The notes under the pieces were generated by a model that was not told the origin of the DNA, ran no database searches, and saw only the letters and a list, made by a program, of their open reading frames with translations. The translations under genes and the position numbers were made by a program. DNA of 64,000 nucleotides, taken from assembly GCF_900143095.1 (NCBI RefSeq), contig NZ_FRDA01000011.1, positions 17,957-81,956 on the forward strand, read 5' to 3'. Positions 7,591-16,370 of the stretch are shown one piece after another (within the stretch, counting starts at the first letter, position 1; every line of letters begins with the position of its first letter). This stretch comes from Pseudomonas asturiensis. Its GTDB lineage: Bacteria; Pseudomonadota; Gammaproteobacteria; Pseudomonadales; Pseudomonadaceae.

Positions 7591-10307
7591 CCCGCCTGAC
7601 TCTGCAGCCGACCCAGATCACGGCCTCCACCTGCTGCTACTGCGGCGTAGGATGCGGCGTGCTGATCGAGCATGATGGACAGAATATTTTGGGCGTGAGC
7701 GGCGATCCGCAGCACCCGGCCAACTTCGGCAAACTGTGCAGCAAGGGGTCGAGCCTGCACCTGACCGGCGATATTGACGCGCGCGCGCTGTACCCGGAAT
7801 TACGCTTGAGCAAAGGCCTGGCCCGCAGCATCACCGACTGGGACACCGCACTGGAACACGCCGCCACGGTGTTCGCCGACAGCATCCGCGAGCACGGCCC
7901 CGACAGTGTTGCGTTCTACATTTCCGGCCAGTTGCTGACCGAGGACTACTACGCCTTCAACAAGCTGGCCCGCGCCCTGATTGGTACCAATAACATCGAC
8001 AGCAACTCGCGGCTGTGCATGTCGTCGGCCGTAGCCGGCTACAAACGCAGTCTGGGTGCCGACGCACCGCCGTGCAGCTATGAAGACATTGAGCTGAGCG
8101 ATTGCGTGCTGATCGTCGGCAGCAACATGGCCTACGCCCATCCGGTTCTGTTTCGTCGCCTGGAAGAAGCCAAAAGCCGTCGGCCCGAGATGAAAGTCAT
8201 CGTCATCGATCCACGTCGTACCGACACCTGCGAGCTGGCAGATATGCACCTGGCGATTCAGCCTGGCACTGACGTCGCGCTGTTCCACGGCATTGTGCAT
8301 GTGCTTATGAGTGAAGGCCTTGTGGATCCGGTCTTTATTGCCGCACACACACAGGGCTACGAAGCGCTGGAAACCCTGGTGCGCGATTACCCGCCAGAAA
8401 GCGTTGCGCAACGGTGCGGCATACCGATTGAGCAACTGCTGACCTGCGCCCGCTGGATAGGTGAAGCGCCGAGCTTCCTGTCGCTGTGGTGCATGGGACT
8501 GAACCAGTCCACTGCCGGCAGCGCCAAGAACAGCGCACTCATCAACATCCATCTCGCCACAGGCCAGATCGGTCGCGTCGGTGCGGGGCCCTTTTCGCTC
8601 ACCGGTCAGCCCAATGCCATGGGCGGGCGTGAAACCGGCAGCCTGTCCAACTTGCTGCCAGGCCATCGCGACGCCGCCAACCCGGAGCATCGCGCTGAAG
8701 TGGCGCAGTACTGGGGGGTTGACGAGTTGCCGGGCAACCCCGGTCTGTCGGCTATCGAACTGTTCGAACAACTGCAGAGCGGCAAGATCAAGGCCCTGTG
8801 GATTGCCTGTACCAACCCCGCGCAATCCTTGCCCGACCAGAACAGAATCCGGGCGGCGCTTGAGACCTGCCCGTTCGTGGTGCTGCAGGAGGCTTTCAAG
8901 ACCACCGAAACCGCGCGCTTTGCCGACCTGCTGTTGCCTGCGGCAAGCTGGGGTGAAAAGGAAGGCACAGTCACCAATTCCGAGCGACGCCTTTCCAACG
9001 TGCGCAAAGCCATCCAGGCGCCCGGCCAGGCACGCCCGGACTGGGCGATCACGGTGGATTTCGCCCAACGCCTGCAACAGCGGCTGCTGCCCGACGCGCC
9101 GGCCCTGTTCGACTTCAAGAATCCGGCAATGCTGTTCGATGAATTCAAAGGCCTGACCACCGGGCGCGACCTGGACATGTCGGGCATCGACCGGGCGCTC
9201 ATCGACCGCGAAGGTCCGCAGCAATGGCCGTTCCCGCAGGGCGCCAGCGTCGGCACACCGCGCCTGTACGCCGACGGCGTGTTCCCGACCGCGTCGGGCC
9301 GGGCTCAGTTCTTGAGCGAGCCCTACATCGAAGCCAGGGAACTGCGCGATACCCGATTCCCGCTGACGCTCAACACCGGCCGCCTGCGTGATCAGTGGCA
9401 CGGCATGAGTCGCACCGGCACTGCCGCACGGCTGTTTGGTCATGTCAGTGAAGCAGCGCTGAGTCTGCACCCTGATGACCTGCAGCTTCACGCGTTGCAG
9501 AATGGCGACCTGATCAAACTGATCAGCCGTCGCGGTGAACTGTACTTGCCAGTGAGCAGCGATGACAGCGTGCGTCCCGGCCAGCCATTCCTGCCCATGC
9601 ACTGGGGTGATCGCTTCCTCAAGGGCGGCGTGAACGTCCTGACCCAACCGGCCTTTGATCCGATCTCGAAACAGCCGGAACTCAAGCATTCCGGGGTCAG
9701 AATCGAGAAAGCCGGGCTGGCGTGGCAGTTCTTCGCATTGGTCGAAGGCGACGTGCAACAGCAATGGGAGCGCTTGCGCACGCTGTGCGGATCATTCACT
9801 TACCTGAGCCTGGGCCTGGCAGGCCGGGAGCGCCCGGCGCTGGTGATTCGTGCCGCCAGCGCGATTGCGCCCGAGGCCAGTCTGCTGCGCGAAATCGATA
9901 CCCTGCTAGGCGTGGACGAGGGCCCGGTGCTGGCCTACGACGACCCCGAACGCTCCATTGGCAAGCGGGTGCGAATCGATAACGGGCGCATCACAGCCAT
10001 TCGCCTGGCCGGTGAGACGCTGGCCCGGCACTGGCTGCAAACACTCTGGCTGGAAGAGCGCGTCGATGCGCCACTGCGCCGCTGGCTGCTCGCGCCGCTG
10101 AGCAGCGAGCCGGGAAAGGACGGCTGCGCGACACGTGACAAGACCTTGTGCAACTGCATGAACGTCAGGCAAAGCGCGGTCGAGAAAGGCATCGAAAACG
10201 GCCTGGATCTGAATCAACTCAAGAAACAACTAGGCTGCGGAACCCAGTGCGGGTCCTGCGTCCCGGAAATAAAAAGACTGATCAATACCCTGATGGTCAC
10301 TGAATGA
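7587..10307 (+). CDS. nasA: Assimilatory nitrate reductase, catalytic subunit
   Basis: A 906-residue cytoplasmic molybdenum enzyme reducing nitrate to nitrite. Cysteines near 17, 20, 24 and 51 (CCYCGVGCG and KLCSKG) bind the N-terminal 4Fe-4S cluster; the middle is a DMSO-reductase-family molybdopterin domain; the M/P-cofactor dinucleotide-binding domain follows around 590-710. The extra C-terminal 55 residues form a BFD-like 2Fe-2S domain (CNCMNV and CGTQCGSC), as in Klebsiella NasA, that would receive electrons from the FAD subunit. There is no twin-arginine signal, so it is assimilatory and not periplasmic. It overlaps the preceding gene by 4 bases (ATGA). Confidence 0.94.
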   Translation: MTRLTLQPTQITASTCCYCGVGCGVLIEHDGQNILGVSGDPQHPANFGKLCSKGSSLHLTGDIDARALYPELRLSKGLARSITDWDTALEHAATVFADSIREHGPDSVAFYISGQLLTEDYYAFNKLARALIGTNNIDSNSRLCMSSAVAGYKRSLGADAPPCSYEDIELSDCVLIVGSNMAYAHPVLFRRLEEAKSRRPEMKVIVIDPRRTDTCELADMHLAIQPGTDVALFHGIVHVLMSEGLVDPVFIAAHTQGYEALETLVRDYPPESVAQRCGIPIEQLLTCARWIGEAPSFLSLWCMGLNQSTAGSAKNSALINIHLATGQIGRVGAGPFSLTGQPNAMGGRETGSLSNLLPGHRDAANPEHRAEVAQYWGVDELPGNPGLSAIELFEQLQSGKIKALWIACTNPAQSLPDQNRIRAALETCPFVVLQEAFKTTETARFADLLLPAASWGEKEGTVTNSERRLSNVRKAIQAPGQARPDWAITVDFAQRLQQRLLPDAPALFDFKNPAMLFDEFKGLTTGRDLDMSGIDRALIDREGPQQWPFPQGASVGTPRLYADGVFPTASGRAQFLSEPYIEARELRDTRFPLTLNTGRLRDQWHGMSRTGTAARLFGHVSEAALSLHPDDLQLHALQNGDLIKLISRRGELYLPVSSDDSVRPGQPFLPMHWGDRFLKGGVNVLTQPAFDPISKQPELKHSGVRIEKAGLAWQFFALVEGDVQQQWERLRTLCGSFTYLSLGLAGRERPALVIRAASAIAPEASLLREIDTLLGVDEGPVLAYDDPERSIGKRVRIDNGRITAIRLAGETLARHWLQTLWLEERVDAPLRRWLLAPLSSEPGKDGCATRDKTLCNCMNVRQSAVEKGIENGLDLNQLKKQLGCGTQCGSCVPEIKRLINTLMVTE

Positions 10308-10317
10308 GGTACGCAGC

Positions 10318-11073
10318 ATGAGCGCAAAAGTCTGGCTGGTGGGCGCAGGTCCGGGTGACCCTGAATTGCTGACGCTCAAGGCCGTACGGGCCTTGCGCGA
10401 GGCGCATGTGGTGTTGATCGATGATCTGGTCAACACCGCCGTGCTTGAACACTGCCCCGCTGCGCGGATCATCCCGGTTGGCAAGCGCGGCGGCTGCCGC
10501 TCGACGCCACAGGCCTTCATTCATCGCCTGATGTTGCGCTACGTGCGTCAAGGCAAATGCGTGGTACGCCTCAAAGGCGGCGACCCGTGCATCTTTGGTC
10601 GGGGCGGCGAAGAAGCGCAGTGGTTGCAGGAACGCGGCGTAGACGTGGAGCTGGTCAACGGCATCACGGCGGGTCTGGCGGGCGCTACACAGTGCGGAAT
10701 TTCACTGACACTGCGTGGCATCAGCCGTGGTGTGACGCTAGTCACCGCCCATACGCAGGACGACAGCAGTCTCAACTGGCAGGCACTGGCACAAACCGGT
10801 ACGACGCTGGTGGTGTATATGGGCGTGGCGAAACTGCCGGACATTCGTGAGAACCTGCTGGCAGGCGGCATGAGCGCGGACATGCCCGTGGCCATGATTG
10901 AAAACGCCTCGCTGCCATGGCAACGCGAATGCCGCAGTACCCTGGCGAACATGCAGCACGACGCGACAGCATTCGAACTCAAGAGTCCCGCCATTCTGGT
11001 AATAGGCGAAGTGGCAGCGTCCACTGAGGCCCATCACACCCTGCTGAGCGATCTGCACCGGCAGGTTGGTTGA
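10318..11073 (+). CDS. cobA: Uroporphyrinogen-III C-methyltransferase
   Basis: A 251-residue SAM-dependent enzyme that makes precorrin-2, the precursor of sirohaem. The family motifs VGAGPGDPELLTLKA (near residue 7) and LKGGDPCIFGRGGEE (near 83) are intact. It is the short form without the CysG oxidase/ferrochelatase part. It starts 10 bases after the nitrate reductase gene with GAGG upstream. Its place makes sense because assimilatory nitrite reductase needs sirohaem, although no nitrite reductase gene is present here. Confidence 0.93.
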   Translation: MSAKVWLVGAGPGDPELLTLKAVRALREAHVVLIDDLVNTAVLEHCPAARIIPVGKRGGCRSTPQAFIHRLMLRYVRQGKCVVRLKGGDPCIFGRGGEEAQWLQERGVDVELVNGITAGLAGATQCGISLTLRGISRGVTLVTAHTQDDSSLNWQALAQTGTTLVVYMGVAKLPDIRENLLAGGMSADMPVAMIENASLPWQRECRSTLANMQHDATAFELKSPAILVIGEVAASTEAHHTLLSDLHRQVG

Positions 11074-11094
11074 TACGCGCTCAACGCTTGCGGC

Positions 11095-11715
11095 TTAACG
11101 CCTGCTGAGCGCCAGGCGTGCGGCGAACAGCACAAAGATCACGCCGGTCGCACGATCCATCCAGGCAATCACCTTCTCGCGCCGCAACACTGCGGCCAGC
11201 GGGTGGGTGGCGGCGATCAGAATCATCGACCAGAGCAATCCGATCACGATGTGAATGCTGACCAGGCCAAACGTCCAGGCAACCAGCGGCTGGCCCTGTG
11301 GAATGAATTGCGGCAGAAACGAGACGTAGAAAACCCCCATCTTGGGATTCAGGACATTACCCATCATTCCTTTGAAAAACCAATTGGCCCCTGGTCGTCC
11401 GTTCACCTGAACCGATGACAGTGACGTTCGAGGTCGAAGCAGCATGCCCAATCCTAGCCAGGCCAGATAGGCAGCGCCGCAGTATTTCAAGACGTTATAG
11501 GCCAGTTCCGACACCGCGATCAACGCACCCAGCCCGAACGCTACCACTGCGCCCCACAACAGGCAGCCTGCATTGATACCCAGGACCGCGCGAAACGCCT
11601 GCTGCTTGCCTTCTACCGTTGCGGTTCTCAGGATAAGGGCCGTGTCGAGGCCGGGCGTCAGCGTCAGCAGCGTCGCGGCAAAGGCAAACGCAAGGAGGGT
11701 GTCGGCGAAGGGCAT
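11095..11715 (-). CDS. LysE/RhtB family amino-acid exporter
   Basis: A 206-residue inner membrane protein with about six hydrophobic helices. The LTPGLDTALI segment near residue 18 is the family signature (TPGP/TPGL). The likely role is export of an amino acid or derivative; the substrate cannot be told. It is convergent with cobA and stands alone, separated from oprF by a strong terminator. Confidence 0.88.
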   Translation of the reverse strand: MPFADTLLAFAFAATLLTLTPGLDTALILRTATVEGKQQAFRAVLGINAGCLLWGAVVAFGLGALIAVSELAYNVLKYCGAAYLAWLGLGMLLRPRTSLSSVQVNGRPGANWFFKGMMGNVLNPKMGVFYVSFLPQFIPQGQPLVAWTFGLVSIHIVIGLLWSMILIAATHPLAAVLRREKVIAWMDRATGVIFVLFAARLALSRR

Positions 11716-11769
11716 GGATGGGTCCCGGCAGGATGAAAGCGGCTATTTATCCTCAAATCGCAGGCAAAG

Positions 11770-11795
11770 AAAAGCCCGGCCGGAGCCGGGCTTTT
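11770..11795 (-). terminator. Intrinsic terminator of oprF
   Basis: AAAAGCCCGGC, loop CGGA, GCCGGGCTTTT is a perfect 11-bp hairpin with A/T flanks, 17 bases past the oprF stop. Confidence 0.92.
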
Positions 11796-11811
11796 CAGTA
11801 GGAGCGGCTAA

Positions 11812-12849
11812 TTACTTAGCTTGAGCTTCTACTTCTGCTTCTACGCGACGGTTAACTGCGCGACCAGCTTCAGTTGCGTTGTCAGCAACTGGACGGGATT
11901 CGCCGTAACCAACCGAGTTTACGCGGCTAGCGCCAACACCGTACTGGTTGACCAGAACTTGCTTAACGGCGTTTGCACGACGCTCAGACAGCTTCTGGTT
12001 GTAAGCGTCAGGACCGACGGAGTCAGTGTGACCTTCAACAGTGGTGGTGGTCTGTGGGTACTGCTGCATGAAGTCAGCGAGGTTCTTGATGTCGCCGTAG
12101 CTGTTAGGCTTGACTACGGATTTGTCGAAATCGAACTTCACGTCCAGCTCAACACGAACCACTTCAGCAACTGCCGGGCAGCCATCAGCGTCAACGGTTA
12201 CGTTGGCTGGGGTGTCTGGGCACTTGTCGACGTTGTCGCACACGCCGTCGTTGTCGCTGTCGGAGCAGACTTCAGCAACTGGAGCAACCGGAGCAGCTTC
12301 AACTTTCTTGCTGCCGCCGCCGAAGTTTACGCCGATACCGACGCTAGGAGCCCACTCGGTGTCGCCCTGGTCGATGTTGTACTGAGCTTCAACGCCTGCA
12401 CGGGCATAGAAGTTGTCAGTGAAGTACAGCTTGGCGCCGCCGCCAACGTTGGCGAAGGTGGAGCCGTTACGGCCGCCACGAGCGTCCTGGCCAATGCTCT
12501 GGTCAGAGAAACCGGCAGACAGGTAAGGACGCAGCATGTCGCCCGGGTTGTTGAAGTGGTACAGAGCGTCCAGGGCAGTGTTGGAGCCCTTGATGTTCTT
12601 GCCGCTGTCGCTACGGACGTTGTGAACTTCGTCGTAGCCCAGACGCAGTTCAACATCATCGGTCAGGAAGTAGCCAACGGAGCCGCCGAACAGGTTGCCG
12701 TCGTTTTTGAAGTTACGAGCGCTGTCGTAATATTCTTTCTTGGCGAAGCCTTCGATTTCGACCGCGCCTTGGCCTTGTGCCAGAGCGCCGAAAGAAGTTG
12801 CGGCAACAATAGTACCAATGGCCAAGCCCAAGGTGTTTTTCAGTTTCAT
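11812..12849 (-). CDS. oprF: Major outer membrane porin OprF
   Basis: A 345-residue OmpA-family porin that links outer membrane and peptidoglycan. Signal peptide at 1-24 (cut after GALA), an N-terminal eight-stranded barrel to about 180, a proline-rich linker, a cysteine-containing acidic segment (CSDSDNDGVCDNVDKCPD, about 195-212), and a C-terminal OmpA peptidoglycan-binding domain with NQKLSERRA. Length and layout agree with P. aeruginosa OprF. It lies downstream of sigX, on which oprF transcription partly depends in Pseudomonas. Codon use looks strongly biased, as expected for a very abundant protein. Confidence 0.97.
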   Translation of the reverse strand: MKLKNTLGLAIGTIVAATSFGALAQGQGAVEIEGFAKKEYYDSARNFKNDGNLFGGSVGYFLTDDVELRLGYDEVHNVRSDSGKNIKGSNTALDALYHFNNPGDMLRPYLSAGFSDQSIGQDARGGRNGSTFANVGGGAKLYFTDNFYARAGVEAQYNIDQGDTEWAPSVGIGVNFGGGSKKVEAAPVAPVAEVCSDSDNDGVCDNVDKCPDTPANVTVDADGCPAVAEVVRVELDVKFDFDKSVVKPNSYGDIKNLADFMQQYPQTTTTVEGHTDSVGPDAYNQKLSERRANAVKQVLVNQYGVGASRVNSVGYGESRPVADNATEAGRAVNRRVEAEVEAQAK

Positions 12850-12870
12850 CCGTTAAATCCCCATCTGATG

Positions 12871-12876
12871 ATTATA
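12871..12876 (-). promoter_or_regulatory. -10 box of the oprF promoter
   Basis: TATAAT on the minus strand lies 22 bases upstream of the oprF ATG. A TTG-like -35 is present but badly spaced (about 20 bases), so the exact promoter is uncertain; a SigX-dependent promoter is known in this intergenic region in other pseudomonads. Confidence 0.5.
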
Positions 12877-12956
12877 AAGCAGTCCCGCATAACCGGGGAC
12901 AACTCGTCGGCGAGTCTACCAGACCTTGCCAGTTCGTTAGAGATATTTGCTCGCCG

Positions 12957-13547
12957 TTAAGTTTCGGCGATACCTGCAAATTTCTCACGTAATTTGTCCA
13001 ACGCCCGCTTGTAACGCATTTTCGTTGCGCTCAAGCCCATGTGCATAATGTCTGCAATCTCCTGGAATTCAAGTTCTGCGACGAATCGCAGCACCAGAAT
13101 CTCCCGATCGATCGGGTTCACGTGCACAAGCCAGCGATCGAGACCGCCCCGCTCCTCAGGTTTTGGCGTCTTTTCTTCCGACGCTTCCTCAAGCGGATCC
13201 AGACTCAAAGCGTCCATCAAGCGACGCTTACGCCGTTCCTTCCTGTACTGAGTGATGCACTCGTTGTAGGTGATGCTGTAAAGCCAGGTTTTGAACTTCG
13301 ACTTTCCCTCGAAATTCTTCAATCCATACAAGACCTTAAGCATCACCTCCTGACAGACATCGTCAGCATCGCGATCGTTCCCCAAATAACGTGCACAGAC
13401 GTTAAAAAGTGTTCTCTGGTAACGACGCATCAATTCTTCATACGCCCGGGTCACGTTGAACAGCTCAACGTGTGCGCGCGCGACCAGCTCCTCATCAGAG
13501 AGATCGCGGGGTTCGTAGCGCGTCGAAAGCGGTTGAGGTTTATTCAA
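12957..13547 (-). CDS. sigX: ECF sigma factor SigX
   Basis: A 196-residue extracytoplasmic-function sigma factor controlling oprF, fatty-acid and membrane-homeostasis genes. Region 2 (NRDADDVCQEVMLKV, about 57-71, and KFKTWLYSI) and region 4 (EIADIMHMGLSATKMRYKRAL, about 163-183) are clear. The sequence is near identical to SigX of other Pseudomonas, which supports the unusual TTG start at 13547 (MNKPQPLSTRY). There is no adjacent anti-sigma gene; CmpX upstream is the proposed partner in signalling. Confidence 0.96.
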   Translation of the reverse strand: MNKPQPLSTRYEPRDLSDEELVARAHVELFNVTRAYEELMRRYQRTLFNVCARYLGNDRDADDVCQEVMLKVLYGLKNFEGKSKFKTWLYSITYNECITQYRKERRKRRLMDALSLDPLEEASEEKTPKPEERGGLDRWLVHVNPIDREILVLRFVAELEFQEIADIMHMGLSATKMRYKRALDKLREKFAGIAET

Positions 13548-13630
13548 AACGAATCTTGCCGACAGTCAGGTCAATGTCCGCCACGGCCCGTTCCGGCAAC
13601 TGGGGCGGCATAGATTAGCAGGTTCGCCGC

Positions 13631-14455
13631 TTAACGGCTGCTTACTCTCTGCTCGAGAAGGATGCGGTTGGAAAAAGACACCAGCTCCCCCTCGTCTGTC
13701 AGCAAGGTCGTTTTGACCGTACCGATTTCCTCTATCTGACCTTCGGTGTCGCCTATCTGCACCTGCTGGCCTACCTGATAGAGCTCACGCACATAAATTC
13801 CGGCGATGATCTGACCCGCGATTTCGCGGCTTCCAAGCCCCAATGCCAGGGCAACTGCCAGACCAACGGTAATCAACGCAATCACAATCACATGATTCAG
13901 CAGGTCGGTTTTGACCTCAAGCTGACTGATCGCGACAGAAATACTGATGATAATGACCAGTCCCTGAGCGATTCGCCCAAGGCCTGCCGAGTAATCGACA
14001 CCGACGCTTTCGGCTGCACCGCGCACCAGACCGTTGACCAGCTGCGCCAGCAGCACGCCCACCAGCAGTACCAGCGCGGCGCCAAAGACCTTGGGCAAAT
14101 ACAGCGCCAGCATGTCCAGTGTCGCGGAAACACGTTGCAGGCCCAGCGACTCGGCCGCCGAAACCAGAAAGATCAACAGCACGAACCAATAGACGATCTT
14201 GCCGATCAGCGTGGAGATAGGCACTTTGACGCCGGCGCGCCCCAGGATTTTGGTCAGACCGGTGCCACCGACCAGTCGGTCCAGCCCCAGCTTGGCGAGC
14301 AGTTTGGACAGCAGCGCGTCGAGCAGCTTGGCCACGGCAAAACCCAGCAGCACCACGACAAGCGCGCCGAACAGGTTCGGGATGAAGTTTGCGACTTTAG
14401 TCCACAATGCAGTCATTGCAGCAAGAAGACTCTGCGTCCAGAGGTTCAATTCCAT
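13631..14455 (-). CDS. cmpX: CmpX, small-conductance mechanosensitive-channel-like protein
   Basis: A 274-residue inner membrane protein with four to five hydrophobic helices (about 10-40, 80-110, 120-145, 160-185, 195-215) and a short cytoplasmic MscS-like beta domain (GIYVRELYQVGQQVQIG). CmpX is conserved next to sigX in pseudomonads and influences SigX activity and envelope stress. ATG 14455 is preferred; an in-frame TTG at 14461 would overlap crfX by 4 bases. It lies directly downstream of crfX and is probably co-transcribed with it. Confidence 0.92.
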   Translation of the reverse strand: MELNLWTQSLLAAMTALWTKVANFIPNLFGALVVVLLGFAVAKLLDALLSKLLAKLGLDRLVGGTGLTKILGRAGVKVPISTLIGKIVYWFVLLIFLVSAAESLGLQRVSATLDMLALYLPKVFGAALVLLVGVLLAQLVNGLVRGAAESVGVDYSAGLGRIAQGLVIIISISVAISQLEVKTDLLNHVIVIALITVGLAVALALGLGSREIAGQIIAGIYVRELYQVGQQVQIGDTEGQIEEIGTVKTTLLTDEGELVSFSNRILLEQRVSSR

Positions 14456-14457
14456 GC

Positions 14458-14706
14458 TCAATCAGCCTTATCGGTAGAACGGGCACCGTTCACGGTGCGA
14501 CGGGAAACGGGAGCGACATGGGCGGAGCCGTTGTTGAGTGCGATCATCATCGCCTCGGACCAACGACCCAGCAGCCCGAACAACACGCCTGCACCGACCT
14601 GGCGGTTGGCGGTTTTCAGGACTCGCCCCAGACATGCATCGTCATCCCGGCTGGAGGATGAAGATTTAAGCATGTCACGTAAAGATTCTTCGAACGGATC
14701 GTGCAT
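14458..14706 (-). CDS. crfX: CrfX small conserved protein
   Basis: An 82-residue protein starting MHDPFEESLRDML, conserved upstream of cmpX in the Pseudomonas crfX-cmpX-sigX-oprF cluster. Function is not established; it has been linked with SigX and cell-envelope regulation. One moderately hydrophobic stretch (GAGVLFGLLG) is not long enough to be a sure membrane segment. ATG 14706 has GTGAGG upstream; a GTG at 14718 is possible. Confidence 0.88.
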   Translation of the reverse strand: MHDPFEESLRDMLKSSSSSRDDDACLGRVLKTANRQVGAGVLFGLLGRWSEAMMIALNNGSAHVAPVSRRTVNGARSTDKAD

Positions 14707-14794
14707 CAGGCACCTCACGCAATGTCAGTCAAAGACGTGACACATTCAGAACGAGTCACACGTGCAGCATGAAAAAATCTTAAGGGTGCAAGCC

Positions 14795-15790
14795 TTATAC
14801 CCAACGCAATCGCCTGAACAGCCACCACTGCCCCGCCGCCAGCGACACGATCAGGCCGCACGCAACCAGAAAACCGTAAGGGTTTTCAGCCCCCGGAATA
14901 CCGCCGACGTTGATGCCCAGCAGGCCGGTCAGAAAGCTCATGGGCAGGAAGATTCCGGTGATGATGCCGAAGCGATACATGGTGCGGTTCATGTGCTCGC
15001 GCAGACGCCGGTCTTCGGACTCAAGCAGCAGCCCGACTCGCTCTCGGGTCAGTTCGAGTTCTTCCAGGTAACGGGTCAGACTGTTGTTCAGCTCATTCCA
15101 GTAGTCGGCATCATCGTCACAGAACCACGTCAGTTTGATGCGCGAAAGCTGGCCGTAGATATCGCGCTGCGGCCCCAGAAAACGGCGCAGTCCGGCTGCG
15201 CGACGACGGATGTGCAACAGCTTGCCGTGCTCGGGACTGTACCATTCGTCGGCATCGGTCTTTTCTTCTTCCTCATCGACCGATTCGGTCAACTCGCCGA
15301 CCAGATCCTGGACCTTGTCAGTCAGGTACTGGGCCAGGTAAAGAATCAACTCTGAAGCTGTTTTCGGCCCCTTGCCCTGACCCAGCAGCTCTATCAGCTC
15401 TTCCGTCGCACGCAGAGGGCGCAGCCGCAGGGAGATCACCCGCTGGGCCGCGGCAAAAATGCGCACCGACACCATGTCTTCCGGCTCGGCACCGGGGTTG
15501 AGGTTCACGCCACGCAGAAACAGCAGCAATTCCTGATCCGGCAAGGCCAGCAACCGGGGCCGGGTGTTTTCTTCAAGCAACAGGTTGCAGGCAAACTCGC
15601 TCAGCCCGCTGGCAGTGCGCAGCCATGTGTGGGTTTGCGGATGGCTGCGATCCCAGTGCAGCCACAGGCTTTCCTGCGGCTGCAACTGAAGATCCTGAAG
15701 TTCGGTTCGAGCAATGAAACGCGCTCCGCCTTTACCGTCCAATACGAGGGCATGCACCAGCCCCCACTGCGCGTTTGCTTCATCGAACAT
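14795..15790 (-). CDS. zntB: ZntB-like zinc transporter (CorA family)
   Basis: A 331-residue CorA-type metal transporter. The long N-terminal part (1-265) is cytoplasmic and acidic/helical; two membrane helices at about 270-290 and 305-325 flank the pore signature GIN (LLGINVGGIPG), which replaces the GMN of CorA as in some ZntB proteins. The family moves zinc, probably by proton-coupled uptake. The start at 15790 faces away from the RraA-like gene ending at 15802, in the same direction. Confidence 0.88.
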   Translation of the reverse strand: MFDEANAQWGLVHALVLDGKGGARFIARTELQDLQLQPQESLWLHWDRSHPQTHTWLRTASGLSEFACNLLLEENTRPRLLALPDQELLLFLRGVNLNPGAEPEDMVSVRIFAAAQRVISLRLRPLRATEELIELLGQGKGPKTASELILYLAQYLTDKVQDLVGELTESVDEEEEKTDADEWYSPEHGKLLHIRRRAAGLRRFLGPQRDIYGQLSRIKLTWFCDDDADYWNELNNSLTRYLEELELTRERVGLLLESEDRRLREHMNRTMYRFGIITGIFLPMSFLTGLLGINVGGIPGAENPYGFLVACGLIVSLAAGQWWLFRRLRWV

Positions 15791-15801
15791 TAATACGTCG
15801 C

Positions 15802-16290
15802 TTATTCCGGCATGGTCAGAGGAGAAGGAGAAATGATCACGCCATTGTTGTCGGCATACAGGTAATCGCCCGGCTTGAAGGTCACACCGCCGAACGTGAC
15901 TGGCACATTCAGCTCACCGACGCCGCGTTTCTCGCTTTTTTTCGGGTGACTGGCCAGCGCCTGCACGCCCAGGTCGGTCTGGGCCAGCATGTCCACGTCA
16001 CGTACACAACCGTAGATCAACACGCCTTCCCAGCCATTCTTCGACGCTTTATCGGCCACCATGTCGCCCAGCATTGCGCAACGCAGCGAGCCGCCACCGT
16101 CGACCACCAGCACCTTGCCTTTACCGTCCAGCGCAACCTGCTCCTTGACCAGCGAGTTGTCTTCGAAACACTTGAGGGTGACGATCTGGCCGCCAAACGA
16201 GTCGCGGCCACCGAAATTGCTGAACATCGGTTCGACAACCTGTACCAGGTCTGGATAAGCGTCACACAGATCGGGGGTGAGGTAGTGCAT
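15802..16290 (-). CDS. rraA: RraA-like protein (RNase E inhibitor or HMG/oxaloacetate aldolase fold)
   Basis: A 162-residue protein of the RraA family. The YGCVRDVDML segment holds the Arg-Asp pair used by related aldolases, and the VVDGGGSLRCAMLGD segment lines the active-site-like cleft. E. coli RraA binds RNase E and slows RNA decay; many pseudomonad relatives are instead class II 4-hydroxy-4-methyl-2-oxoglutarate/oxaloacetate aldolases. The sequence cannot decide. ATG 16290 has AGGAG upstream; an extension to 16356 is not supported. Confidence 0.87.
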   Translation of the reverse strand: MHYLTPDLCDAYPDLVQVVEPMFSNFGGRDSFGGQIVTLKCFEDNSLVKEQVALDGKGKVLVVDGGGSLRCAMLGDMVADKASKNGWEGVLIYGCVRDVDMLAQTDLGVQALASHPKKSEKRGVGELNVPVTFGGVTFKPGDYLYADNNGVIISPSPLTMPE

Positions 16291-16370
16291 GAGGTCAACT
16301 CCTGTCATCAAGGCATGGGCGCAAGAAGGGTGCAGATCCAGCGTACCGCGCAGCATAGTGAATTTAATCG

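Noticed and set aside
7800..9764. Open frame of 654 codons antisense to the nitrate reductase gene
   Set aside because: It is a mirror of a strongly coding G+C-rich gene; its protein has no family features and no ribosome-binding site. The same applies to long antisense frames over the 7TM gene (28822-30258), ppsA (18347-19792), the DAHP synthase (37818-38933) and oprF (11821-12960).
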